Of a stretch of 64,000 bases of DNA, positions 24,824 through 32,576 are shown piece after piece. The DNA is taken from the NCBI RefSeq assembly GCF_000739085.1, contig NZ_CP009110.1:6324001-6388000 (forward strand), read 5' to 3'. Numbering within the stretch: position 1 is the stretch's first letter; each line of letters opens with the position of its first letter. A model generated the notes under the pieces. That model was not told the origin of the DNA. It was given only the letters and a program-made list of their open reading frames with translations, and ran no database searches. The translations under genes were made by a program, and so were the position numbers. The stretch is from Amycolatopsis methanolica 239. Its GTDB lineage: Bacteria; Actinomycetota; Actinomycetes; Mycobacteriales; Pseudonocardiaceae.

Positions 24824-25255
24824 ATGCGAAAGATCGCCGTACTGACCGCCGCCGCGTTCCTGCTGCCCACGGCGCCCGCCGCCGCCGAGCCGGCATTTCT
24901 CACGTCGTACTACGGAAACGGCTGGGGCCTGCAGATCGACGGCGCCGTGACCAAGGACGGCGACCAGGCCTATTCGATCGAGCTGAGCGTTTCCGGCACC
25001 TGCCCGGCAGCGCAGATGCTGAGCACGCCGAAAATGGGCGTGCGGTACCGGTCGCCGCGCGAGGACTGGCACACGGTGATGTTCCCGTGCGGCACGAATC
25101 CCGAGCCGGTCAAGGGATCCGGCTATCTCTTCCCCGGCGACAGCGTGTCGATCCAGGCGATCGGCGAGGCCGGTTTCCCGCCGTCTCCCGGCTACGGCTT
25201 CGAGGTCCAGGTGCAGCCGGCCGAACCTGAGACGGCTCCCACCCCGAGCTTGTGA
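24824..25255 (+). CDS. Small secreted protein, function unknown
   Basis: A 143-residue protein. The ATG at 24824 gives a textbook signal peptide (MRKIAVLTAAAFLLPTAPAAA) with cleavage after AAA near residue 22. The mature part has two cysteines (GTCPAA and MFPCGT) that could form one disulfide, and is otherwise beta-rich. No strong ribosome site precedes the ATG. I do not recognise a family. It follows the TetR gene by 61 bp and is not obviously linked to the desaturase system. Confidence 0.7.
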   Translation: MRKIAVLTAAAFLLPTAPAAAEPAFLTSYYGNGWGLQIDGAVTKDGDQAYSIELSVSGTCPAAQMLSTPKMGVRYRSPREDWHTVMFPCGTNPEPVKGSGYLFPGDSVSIQAIGEAGFPPSPGYGFEVQVQPAEPETAPTPSL

Positions 25256-25258
25256 TCA

Positions 25259-25274
25259 TCGAACACCTGTTCTA
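25259..25274. promoter_or_regulatory. LexA-type SOS box
   Basis: TCGAACACCTGTTCTA matches the actinobacterial/mycobacterial SOS box TCGAAC-N4-GTTCGA in 11 of 12 fixed positions. It lies 30 bp before the ATG of the 117-residue protein gene, the normal spacing for LexA control. Confidence 0.6.
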
Positions 25275-25304
25275 GCGTCGTGCACGGAGGGTAGGGAGTG
25301 CACG

Positions 25305-25658
25305 ATGAACCGGCAGGACGAGGAAGACCGCCTGGAGCGGAAACGGATCGCCGAGCTGGCGGACCAGTGGCGCTCGCTCGCGGGCGCGCTGCCGTTCTGG
25401 ACTCAGGAGCGCGACGGCGACGAAATCGTGCTGCGCAACCAGTTCGGCGACGAGCTGCTGGTGACCCTGCACGGGCGGTGGGCCCAGCACTTCGCCCAGT
25501 ACCTCGGCGCGCTGCAGAAGACGGCCGGCTGCGCACTGGCCGAGCTGCTCTGGACCATCGGCGGCCACGGCGACTCGGTGCAGATCCGCCGTCAGGCACG
25601 AGAACTCCTGCGCGCGATGCTGCTCGAAGAACCCCGGCCGCCCGGCCGGCAGCGGTGA
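25305..25658 (+). CDS. Small hypothetical protein behind a LexA-type box
   Basis: A 117-residue soluble protein with a strong ribosome site (GGAGGGTAGGGAG) before the ATG. The N-terminus is charged and helical (RQDEEDRLERKRIAELADQW), the centre is beta-like (RDGDEIVLRNQFGDELLVTL), and the C-terminus is helical and basic. I do not recognise a domain. The upstream SOS-type box suggests induction by DNA damage, so a DNA-repair or division-control role should be considered, but nothing in the protein itself shows it. Confidence 0.72.
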   Translation: MNRQDEEDRLERKRIAELADQWRSLAGALPFWTQERDGDEIVLRNQFGDELLVTLHGRWAQHFAQYLGALQKTAGCALAELLWTIGGHGDSVQIRRQARELLRAMLLEEPRPPGRQR

Positions 25659-25686
25659 CGGTGTGTGACCGTCCACTCGCGACAGA

Positions 25687-26535
25687 TCAGCTCGCGGGCA
25701 GGAAGCGCAACGTCCGCTCGGCGACCTCCTCGACCGGCGCCGCGTCCGGCCACAGTTCCACCTCACCGCGGTGGAGCAGGGCGCGGGCCCGGGCGTACGC
25801 CCGTCGCGGGTCGTGCACCACGCTGCGGTCGGCGATGATCGCCAGAACCGGCATCGCGAGAGCACGCAACTGCTCGTCGGTGAACGGGACCGGCCGGGGC
25901 AGCGCGGTCCGGAAGTGCTGGAACCCGGCACTGAGCAGCCGTCCTTCGACGGTGTCCGCCGGGTCCGCGCCGGTGGCCCAGCGGAGGAACCGCGGACGGG
26001 CCCAGCTCGAGACGTAACGCAGGCGGACCGGGAGGGCCCGCACCACCAGCCCGGGCGGCACCGGCGCGAACGTGGCGACCGAGTCGGCCAGCGTCAGCGA
26101 AGCGACCCGCTCCGGCCGCCGGACCGCCAGGTTCGCGGCCAGCCAGCCGCCGGACGAGACGCCGAGCAGGTGCGCCCGTCCGAGGCCGAGCCGCGCCAGG
26201 GTTTCGTCGAGCCAGCGCGCCTGGTCCGCACCGTCGCGGATGGGTGCGGTCTGTTCGCTGCGGCCCGGTTCGCCGAGCGGGTCGACGGTGTGGACGCGGT
26301 AGCGCCGGGCCAGCGCCGGGATGCCCGACCGGAGCGCGACGCTGGTGCCGCAGCGACCGGGCAGCAGGACGAGCGGCTCGCCGCCGGCGCCGAAGCAGTA
26401 GACGCGGACGGCGCCGAAGGCCGTCGGCGGGTCACGCACCGCGGCCGGCTCGGGCATCGCGCGCAGCGCTTCGTCGTAAACGGCGTCGTAGCGTGCCCGC
26501 TTACCCGCCGACCGAAACCCGCCGAGCCCGCTCAT
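25687..26535 (-). CDS. Alpha/beta-hydrolase fold protein
   Basis: A 282-residue protein; the ATG at 26535 follows GGCGAGG, and longer in-frame starts look non-coding. The nucleophile elbow is GVSSG (Ser127), preceded by the PGRCG oxyanion-type loop near 59-63 and followed by a candidate acid in IIADRSVV. The C-terminal segment where the catalytic histidine normally sits reads LWPDAAPVEEV, with no histidine, so the triad may be incomplete or a different His may serve. Function as an esterase or lipase-like enzyme is therefore only likely. It is transcribed alone, convergent with the SOS-box gene. Confidence 0.78.
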   Translation of the reverse strand: MSGLGGFRSAGKRARYDAVYDEALRAMPEPAAVRDPPTAFGAVRVYCFGAGGEPLVLLPGRCGTSVALRSGIPALARRYRVHTVDPLGEPGRSEQTAPIRDGADQARWLDETLARLGLGRAHLLGVSSGGWLAANLAVRRPERVASLTLADSVATFAPVPPGLVVRALPVRLRYVSSWARPRFLRWATGADPADTVEGRLLSAGFQHFRTALPRPVPFTDEQLRALAMPVLAIIADRSVVHDPRRAYARARALLHRGEVELWPDAAPVEEVAERTLRFLPAS

Positions 26536-26684
26536 TCGCACCTCGCCATCGTGAAATTCGGCACCGTCGCGGCAGCCGTTGGTGATCCCGCGCTGACACC
26601 CCGTTGCCACTCCGAGGAAAACGGTCATGTCGATCGTCGCCTCCCCCGGCCATGACGTCGAATCCGGGAGTTACCGTGGAAGGC

Positions 26685-27077
26685 ATGTTCGGTATGGCCG
26701 CGGTCTGGGCGGAACGCACGTCCCGTCGGACGCTGAATCATCTGCACAGCCAGCTGGGCGCCGCGGGGCTCGTCGCCGCCGTGGCCACCGCGCCCGGCCT
26801 GGCCGCGGTGGTCGACCAGCACGCGGCCGCGGTGCGCGACATCCTCGCCGCTGGCGTGGAGGGTTCGGCCGCCGTCGCGGGGGTCGTGCTGCTCGCCGGC
26901 TACGCGCGCGGCCTGCTCGACCACGCCCGGGAGGCCGGCTGGCGGCTGACCGTGCCGCAGGGCCCGGAATCGGGGCCGATGGACTGGCTCACCGTCCGCC
27001 TGCTCGCGGTGTGCACGCTGGCGAATTCGATGGACGATCCTCAGTACCGCCAGGGCTTCGAACTCGAACTGCGCTAG
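26685..27077 (+). CDS. Hypothetical Ala/Val-rich protein
   Basis: About 130 residues. The start is uncertain: GTG 26676 has GGGAG five bases upstream, while ATG 26685 and ATG 26694 are also in frame. The sequence is Ala/Val/Leu-rich with two possible hydrophobic helices (AAGLVAAVATAPGLAAVV and SAAVAGVVLLAGYA), too weak to be sure of membrane insertion. A C-terminal RLLAVCTLANSMDDPQYRQ segment is distinctive. It may be one of the small proteins often found near secondary-metabolite genes in this family of organisms, but I cannot assign it. A strong terminator follows. Confidence 0.6.
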   Translation: MFGMAAVWAERTSRRTLNHLHSQLGAAGLVAAVATAPGLAAVVDQHAAAVRDILAAGVEGSAAVAGVVLLAGYARGLLDHAREAGWRLTVPQGPESGPMDWLTVRLLAVCTLANSMDDPQYRQGFELELR

Positions 27078-27088
27078 ACGCAAGAGAA

Positions 27089-27114
27089 CGGCCGGTCCGT
27101 CGCCGGACCGGCCG
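27089..27114. terminator. Bidirectional terminator between convergent genes
   Basis: CGGCCGGTCCG and its exact complement pair over 11 bp around TCGC. It lies between the hypothetical gene ending at 27077 and the leftward membrane-protein gene ending at 27155. Confidence 0.75.
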
Positions 27115-27154
27115 CCTCCCCCTGTGCTCCCCGTTTCGAGGGTGTCCTCCGTCT

Positions 27155-27994
27155 TTACCGGAAGCTCTCCGGCTGCCGCATGGTCGCGCCGCGGTCCAAC
27201 CCCCTGGAACCGGTCGGCTGGCGCATCTCCCGCGTGGCCTCCTCCGCGCTCGGCGTGGTGGCGCGGGACACGTCCTCACGGCCCCGCTGGTAGGCCTCGG
27301 CGTGAGCCTTGGCCGCCGGGATCTGCTCCTCGGCGCGCCCCAGCCAGCGCTCCCAGCGCTGCTGCATCGGCTTCACCAGGCCACCGCCCATGCCGACGAT
27401 GACGACACCGCCGATCGTCGCGAGCACGGTGACCAGCACCGGCGTGGTGACGGTGGTGGCGACGCCGATCTGGTTCAGGGCCGCGATGATGCCCAGCGCC
27501 CAGATGAACACCGCCGCGATCGTGCCCAGCGTCTTGCCGTAGGACAGGCCGCTGAGGGCACCGCCGACCAGGTCCTTCACCGCGCGGGCGATCGCGCCTG
27601 CGACGACCACGATGATGATCGCGACCGCGGCCTTCGGCAGCCACGCGACGATCCCCGCGAGCAGCCCGCTCACCGGGTTCGGCCCCCACACGCCGAAGGC
27701 GAACTGCAGGGCGATCAGCAGTACCGCGTAATACACCAACTTGGCGATGATGTCCGAAGCGTCGTACTTGCTCTTGGCGAGCATCTGTTTGATCCCGCCG
27801 CGCTCGACCACCCGGTCGAACCCGACCTTCTCGAGCACCTTGTCGACGATCTTGCTCAGTGCCTTGGCGATGAACCAGCCAATCGCGAGGATCACCAGGA
27901 ACGCGACGAACTTCGGCACGAAAGTCGCCACCGCGCTCCAGGCGTTGGACACACCCTGGCCGAAGTCGACGGCCGCCAGGTTGGACGTTGCCAC
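27155..27994 (-). CDS. Mechanosensitive-channel-related membrane protein (conserved TM-helix type)
   Basis: A 279-residue protein. GTG at 27994 is preferred because GGGAGAGAGG lies just upstream. It carries about four to five membrane spans, and the repeated segment with the FVAFLVILAIGWFIAKALSK-type helix is characteristic of the conserved TM helix of MscS-related CmpX-type proteins. Each repeat is followed by a soluble helix that may contact the membrane surface. The C-terminal 60 residues are charged and disordered (EEQIPAAKAHAEAYQRGRED). It probably senses membrane tension or stress; true channel activity is unproven. An operator-like palindrome lies 46 bp upstream. Confidence 0.8.
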   Translation of the reverse strand: MATSNLAAVDFGQGVSNAWSAVATFVPKFVAFLVILAIGWFIAKALSKIVDKVLEKVGFDRVVERGGIKQMLAKSKYDASDIIAKLVYYAVLLIALQFAFGVWGPNPVSGLLAGIVAWLPKAAVAIIIVVVAGAIARAVKDLVGGALSGLSYGKTLGTIAAVFIWALGIIAALNQIGVATTVTTPVLVTVLATIGGVVIVGMGGGLVKPMQQRWERWLGRAEEQIPAAKAHAEAYQRGREDVSRATTPSAEEATREMRQPTGSRGLDRGATMRQPESFR

Positions 27995-28039
27995 TGGCCT
28001 CTCTCCCTTCCGTTGCAGGAGCAACCTGCGCCCCGTTTC

Positions 28040-28052
28040 TGAAGCGCTTTCA
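28040..28052. promoter_or_regulatory. LacI-type operator-like palindrome
   Basis: TGAAGCGCTTTCA resembles the LacI/cre-type palindrome (TGAAAGCGCTTTCA) but lacks one A in the left arm. It is 46 bp before the GTG of the MscS-related gene. The rest of the 185-bp gap up to the ribonuclease Z gene shows no other motif I can support. Confidence 0.3.
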
Positions 28053-28209
28053 CTGAAGAGGCTACCCAGCCCTGGGGGGGCTACACTTCAATGACCTGCG
28101 ATTATCCCCCACGCGTGTGACGCGGGCCCCATCGCGGCAGGGGTACTGTAACGGCTCCCATCGGTGGTTTCGCGGCGATATCGCGGCCGCGCCGACCGGC
28201 GGAAAATGG

Positions 28210-29145
28210 TCAGCCTGCCGCCGCTCGGTAGGGACGCCGCGACGGCACCGCGATCCGGCTGATGTCGGAGGCCACCACGATCTCCCCGCCGAACGACCCG
28301 GCCGCCTCGGCGCGGAACGCCTCCGGGGCCGGGTACCGCTGCGAGAAGTGCGACAGCACCAGCTTCCGCACCCCGCACTCCGCCGCCACCCGTCCGGCCT
28401 GCGCGGCCGTCAGGTGCCCGTACTCGGTGGCCAGCGCGGCGTCCGCGGACAGGAACGTGGACTCGATCACCAGCAGGTCCGCGTGCTCGGCCAGCTCGAA
28501 GACGCCGTCGCAGAGCCGGGTGTCCATCACGAACGCGAACCGCTGGCCCCGGCGCGGCTCGCTCGCCGCCGACAGCTCGACCCGCCGCCCGCCGACCTCG
28601 ACGAACCCGTCCCGCTGCAGCTGCCCGACCGCCTGGCCGCGCACGCCGAGCGCCGCCAGCTGGTCCGGCAGCATCCGCCGGGTGTCCGGCTCGACGAGCT
28701 GGTACCCGAACGACTCGACGGGGTGGGACAGCCGCCGCGCGACCAGACGGCCGAACGCGCCGCGCGCGATCTCACCCGGCTCGGTCACCGGCGACTCCAC
28801 CAGTTCCGCCGTCTCGTGGAAGACGCTCGCGTGCCGCAGCCGCGCGAAGTACTCCGCGCCGGAGGCCGGGTAGTGCGCGACCACCGGGTGCCGCACCCCG
28901 TCCAGCGACAACCGCTGCACCACGCCCGGCACGCCGAGGCAGTGGTCGCCGTGGAAGTGGCTCAGGCAGATCCGCGTGATCGAACTGGCCGCCACCCCGG
29001 CGAACAGCATCTGCCGCTGCGTGCCCTCGCCCGGGTCGAACAACAGTCCCTCGCCGTCCCAGCGCAGCAGGTAGCCGTTGTGGTTGCGGGTGCGTGTCGG
29101 CACCTGGCTCCCGGTCCCCAGCACCACCAGTTCACGCACGGACAC
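28210..29145 (-). CDS. rnz: Ribonuclease Z
   Basis: A 311-residue metallo-beta-lactamase-fold endonuclease that trims the 3' end of tRNA precursors. The metal motif HFHGDH (63-68) is intact, the N-terminal [13 protein letters not shown] loop and GEGTQRQML are typical, and the C-terminal half has LVIESTF and [11 protein letters not shown] with the remaining ligands. Length matches bacterial RNase Z. The start is GTG, and the first 14 bases overlap the 3' end of the upstream pucR-type regulator gene, so the two are probably cotranscribed. Confidence 0.93.
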   Translation of the reverse strand: MSVRELVVLGTGSQVPTRTRNHNGYLLRWDGEGLLFDPGEGTQRQMLFAGVAASSITRICLSHFHGDHCLGVPGVVQRLSLDGVRHPVVAHYPASGAEYFARLRHASVFHETAELVESPVTEPGEIARGAFGRLVARRLSHPVESFGYQLVEPDTRRMLPDQLAALGVRGQAVGQLQRDGFVEVGGRRVELSAASEPRRGQRFAFVMDTRLCDGVFELAEHADLLVIESTFLSADAALATEYGHLTAAQAGRVAAECGVRKLVLSHFSQRYPAPEAFRAEAAGSFGGEIVVASDISRIAVPSRRPYRAAAG

Positions 29146-30535
29146 CCCCCGACCCTAGGCCGCGCAGCCGCAACGCCGTCCACAGCTCCGCCCGCACGTC
29201 TGGGTCGTCGAGATCGCGCCCGGTCAGCTCGGCGACCTTGGCGATGCGGTTGCGCAGGGTGTGCCGGTGGACGCCGAGCCGCGCCGCCGCCGGGTCCCAC
29301 TGCCCGTGCCGCCGCAGCCACTCCGCGAGCGACGCCACCAGATCGCCGCGCCCGGTCTCGTCGTGGCGCAGCAACGGTTCCAGCACCGCGGCGGCAAACG
29401 CTTGCGCCTCCTCCGCGGGCAGCAGCGAGACCAGGTCACCGCGGAACCGCACCAGCTCGGTCTTCGAGGCGACCCACATCGCCCGTCGGTGCGCCTGCGC
29501 CAGCTCGGCGTAGCCGGCCGCCGGCGCCACCCCGCCGGCCAGTTCCGGGGACCAGCCGGACGGCCCGATCGCCACGACGAGCCCGTCCAGTTCGGCGGCA
29601 AACGCCGGGCTACCGTCGAGGGCGTCGAGCACCCGGTCGGGCCGGCCGGTCAGCGCGAACACCTCGACCGGCTCCGGCGGCAGGCCGGCGATCCCGGCGA
29701 CCAGCTCGTGCTGCCCGGCCAGCAACAAACGCATACATGCGGTATGAACCTTGCGGCGCTCCGACTCCAGCCCGTGCGCCCGCGTCACCGTGAGGGTGAG
29801 CAGTGACGCGGCGGCGCTCAGCACGTGCCCGCTGGTCCGGTCGAACGGCTCCGGCCGCCCGGCGACGAGGAACCCCTGGTCGCGCAGCACCTGGACGACC
29901 ACGTGCTGCCCGTCCACCTCGAAACTGGCACTCGCCGGCCCGCCGCGCAGCCGCGCCAGCTCACCCGCCACGGACGGCAGCCGTTCCGCGGCCGCGGCCG
30001 GAGCGGCCCGCACCAGCTCGCCACCGCGACCGACCAGCAGCACGAACCCGTCGAGCAGCCGCGCCAGCCGTCGCACCGCGGCGTCCGGCCCCCGCAACGC
30101 GGCCCGCGTCAGCTCCTGCTGCGCCGCGTTGGTTGCGGTGACCTCGGCGTACGAGTCGGCCGCGAGCGCCGCCGACACTGCTTTGCTGATCGCGATGAAG
30201 GGCGTCCGCCGCGGCACTTCGAGCAGTGGCAGCCCGGCGTCGGCGGCGGCGCGCACCAGCGCGGTGGGCGCCTCGGCGTGGCTGAGCCCGATGCCGAACC
30301 CGAGTCCGGCCAGCCCGCGCGCCGTCAGCCTGGTCACGTACCCGGGTTCGCCGGACAGCCGCAGTCCCGTGGTGAGCAGCAGCTCGCCGCCTTCGAGGAA
30401 CGGCGTCGGATCGTCCAGCTCGCTGACGTGCACCCACCCCACCGGGCGGTCCAAACCGGACTCCCCGGCCAGCACGCGCAGACCGAGCGTCGGGTCGGCG
30501 AGCAGTCGCCGCAGAGTCACCGGCACGAGCACCAC
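29132..30535 (-). CDS. PucR-family transcriptional regulator
   Basis: A 467-residue regulator with the N-terminal PucR domain (residues 5-125, [20 protein letters not shown] and the [20 protein letters not shown] motif) and a C-terminal PucR/CdaR helix-turn-helix (about 415-460, [20 protein letters not shown]). Such proteins control purine, amino acid or GABA-type catabolic genes. It diverges from an aldehyde dehydrogenase gene 83 bp away, which is the probable target. The start at GTG 30535 is not certain because several GTG codons lie close together. Its end overlaps ribonuclease Z by 14 bp. Confidence 0.9.
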   Translation of the reverse strand: MVLVPVTLRRLLADPTLGLRVLAGESGLDRPVGWVHVSELDDPTPFLEGGELLLTTGLRLSGEPGYVTRLTARGLAGLGFGIGLSHAEAPTALVRAAADAGLPLLEVPRRTPFIAISKAVSAALAADSYAEVTATNAAQQELTRAALRGPDAAVRRLARLLDGFVLLVGRGGELVRAAPAAAAERLPSVAGELARLRGGPASASFEVDGQHVVVQVLRDQGFLVAGRPEPFDRTSGHVLSAAASLLTLTVTRAHGLESERRKVHTACMRLLLAGQHELVAGIAGLPPEPVEVFALTGRPDRVLDALDGSPAFAAELDGLVVAIGPSGWSPELAGGVAPAAGYAELAQAHRRAMWVASKTELVRFRGDLVSLLPAEEAQAFAAAVLEPLLRHDETGRGDLVASLAEWLRRHGQWDPAAARLGVHRHTLRNRIAKVAELTGRDLDDPDVRAELWTALRLRGLGSGGVRA

Positions 30536-30565
30536 TCTGCCACTTCGTCCAGTTCTCGGACCAGC

Positions 30566-30577
30566 GACTGGCCAGTC
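30566..30577. promoter_or_regulatory. 12-bp palindrome between pucR-type and aldehyde dehydrogenase genes
   Basis: GACTGGCCAGTC is a perfect palindrome placed centrally in the 83-bp divergent intergenic region. A PucR-family operator is the most likely reading. Confidence 0.4.
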
Positions 30578-30618
30578 CGGCCATTTCCGTCCGCGCCGGG
30601 CGGGCCGATGCTGGACCG

Positions 30619-32025
30619 ATGACCTTCCCCTACTGGGTCGCCGGGCGCCCGGCGACGAGCGACGATCTCGTCGAAGTCCGCAATCCCCGCGACGGCGCGC
30701 TCGCCGGAACCACCAGCAACGCGACCGCTGCGGACGTCGAAGCCGCCGTCGCGGCCACGCACGACGTCCGGCACGAGGTCGCGCAGCTGCCCGCGTACGT
30801 GCGCGCGGACGCCCTGGACCACGTCTCCCGGCGCCTGTCCGAGCGCGCCGACGACATCGCGGACCTGATCCACGCCGAGTCGGGCAAGCCGCTGAAGTGG
30901 GCGCGGGCCGAGGTCGGGCGCGGGGTGTCGACCTTCCGCTGGGCCGCCGAGGAGGCCCGCCGGTTCTCCGGCGAGCTGCAGCGGCTCGACACCGACGCCG
31001 CCTCCGCCGGGCGGCTGGCGCTGGTCCGGCGCGCGCCGCGCGGGCCGGTCCTGGGGATCACGCCGTTCAACTTCCCGCTCAACCTCGTCGCCCACAAGGT
31101 GGCCCCGGCGATCGCCGCGGGCTGCCCGATCGTGCTCAAGCCCGCGCCCGCGACCCCGCTGACCGCGCTGGTGCTCGGCGAACTGCTCGCCGAGACCGGC
31201 CTGCCCGCCGGCTCGTGGTCGGTCCTGCCGATGCCGAACGAGGCGGCGAGCGAACTGGTCGCGGATCCTCGCCTGCCGGTCGTGTCGTTCACCGGGTCCG
31301 GGCCGGTCGGCTGGGCCATCCAGGACCGGGTGCCGCGCAAGCACGTGACCCTGGAGCTGGGCGGCAACGCGGCGGCGATCGTCTGCCCGGACTGGACGGA
31401 CCTGGAGTTCGCGGCGCAGCGCATCGCGACCTTCGGCACCTACCAGGGCGGCCAGTCGTGCATCTCGGTGCAGCGGGTCTACGCGCACCGGGACGTGTAC
31501 GCCGAGCTGGCCGACCGGGTCGTCGCCCACGTGCGCAAGCTGGACGTGGACGGCGAGGTGGGCCCGCTGATCAACGAGGCGGCCGCGGCTCGGGTGCAGT
31601 CATGGGTCGACGACGCGGTCGCGGCGGGCGCCGAACTGCTCGCCGGCGGGACGCGGCAGGGCGCGACCGTCGCGCCGACCGTGCTCGCCGGTGCACCGGA
31701 GGACTGCGCGGTCAACGCCGAGGAGATCTTCGGCCCGGTGCTGTCGCTCGCCCCGGTCGACTCGGTCGAGGAGGCCTTCGAGCGCGTCAACGCGTCGCGG
31801 TTCGGTCTGCAGGCCGGGGTCTTCACGCACGACCTGCGGGTCGCGTTCGAGGCGTCGGCGCGGCTGGAGGTCGGCGGCGTGGTGGTCGGCGACGTGCCGA
31901 GCTACCGGGCCGACCAGATGCCCTACGGCGGGGTCAAGGAGTCCGGCACCGGCCGGGAGGGGGTCCGCGCGACGATGGAAGACCTCACCGAGCAGCGGGT
32001 TCTCGTGCTGACCGGGGTGCGCTGA
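30619..32025 (+). CDS. NAD(P)-dependent aldehyde dehydrogenase
   Basis: A 468-residue enzyme of the ALDH superfamily that oxidises an aldehyde to a carboxylic acid. Catalytic residues are in place: Asn151 (FNFPLNL), Lys174 (VLKPAP), general base Glu246 (LELGGN) and nucleophile Cys281 (GGQSCISVQR). The cysteine context GGQSCISVQ is typical of lactaldehyde and glyceraldehyde-3-phosphate-type dehydrogenases rather than classical betaine aldehyde enzymes. The substrate is not readable. Control by the divergent PucR protein suggests a role in nitrogen-compound or amine catabolism, for example succinate semialdehyde-type steps (inference). Confidence 0.92.
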   Translation: MTFPYWVAGRPATSDDLVEVRNPRDGALAGTTSNATAADVEAAVAATHDVRHEVAQLPAYVRADALDHVSRRLSERADDIADLIHAESGKPLKWARAEVGRGVSTFRWAAEEARRFSGELQRLDTDAASAGRLALVRRAPRGPVLGITPFNFPLNLVAHKVAPAIAAGCPIVLKPAPATPLTALVLGELLAETGLPAGSWSVLPMPNEAASELVADPRLPVVSFTGSGPVGWAIQDRVPRKHVTLELGGNAAAIVCPDWTDLEFAAQRIATFGTYQGGQSCISVQRVYAHRDVYAELADRVVAHVRKLDVDGEVGPLINEAAAARVQSWVDDAVAAGAELLAGGTRQGATVAPTVLAGAPEDCAVNAEEIFGPVLSLAPVDSVEEAFERVNASRFGLQAGVFTHDLRVAFEASARLEVGGVVVGDVPSYRADQMPYGGVKESGTGREGVRATMEDLTEQRVLVLTGVR

Positions 32026-32053
32026 AGATTCCCGAAAGAAAATTGTCCGCCGT

Positions 32054-32083
32054 TGTCGATCCGCCCGGGGCTCGATCGATGTC
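32054..32083 (+). promoter_or_regulatory. ECF42-type promoter for the YciI/sigma operon
   Basis: TGTCGA (32054-32059) and CGATGTC (32077-32083) are separated by 17 bp. As I recall, TGTCGA with a CGA/TGTC-like -10 is the reported ECF42 target pattern. It lies 48 bp before the YciI gene, so the encoded sigma factor may activate its own operon. Confidence 0.6.
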
Positions 32084-32130
32084 ATCGTGACGGTCCCATT
32101 GGGGACCACCTCGACAGCAGGGAGACGACG

Positions 32131-32553
32131 ATGAAGTTCATGGTCCTGGTGAAGGGCGACGAGAACACCGAGGCCGGCGCCATGCCCACCGAGCAGGAGC
32201 TGGCCGAGATGGGCAAGTTCAACGAGGAGCTGGTCAAGGCCGGTGTGATGCTCGCCGGCGAGGGCCTGCACCCCACCTCGAAGGGTGCGCGCGTGCGGTA
32301 CTCCAACGAGGGCACGGCCGTGATCGACGGCCCGTTCGCCGAGTCGAAGGAGCTGATCGCGGGCTTCTGGATCCTCGACGTGAAGTCGAAGGAGGAGGCC
32401 GTCGAGTGGCTGAAGCGGGCGCCGTTCCGGGACACCGAGATCGAGATCCGGCAGGTGTTCGAGGCCGAGGACTTCGGTGACGCGCTCACGCCGGAGCTGC
32501 GCGAGGCCGAGGAGCGGATGCGCAAGCAGGTGGCCGAGCAGCACGGTCAGTAA
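32131..32553 (+). CDS. YciI/DGPF-domain protein partnered with ECF sigma factor
   Basis: A 140-residue protein; the ATG has GGGAG six bases upstream. The DGPF motif (VIDGPFAESKELIAGFWIL) is complete, and the ferredoxin-like alpha/beta fold is expected. These proteins are the conserved genomic partners of ECF42 sigma factors. Their own function is unknown; a substrate-binding or redox-sensing role is proposed in the literature only in general terms. The sigma gene starts 23 bases later on the same transcript. Confidence 0.9.
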   Translation: MKFMVLVKGDENTEAGAMPTEQELAEMGKFNEELVKAGVMLAGEGLHPTSKGARVRYSNEGTAVIDGPFAESKELIAGFWILDVKSKEEAVEWLKRAPFRDTEIEIRQVFEAEDFGDALTPELREAEERMRKQVAEQHGQ

Positions 32554-32576
32554 GACCTTGCCCTCGCCGCGGTGAG

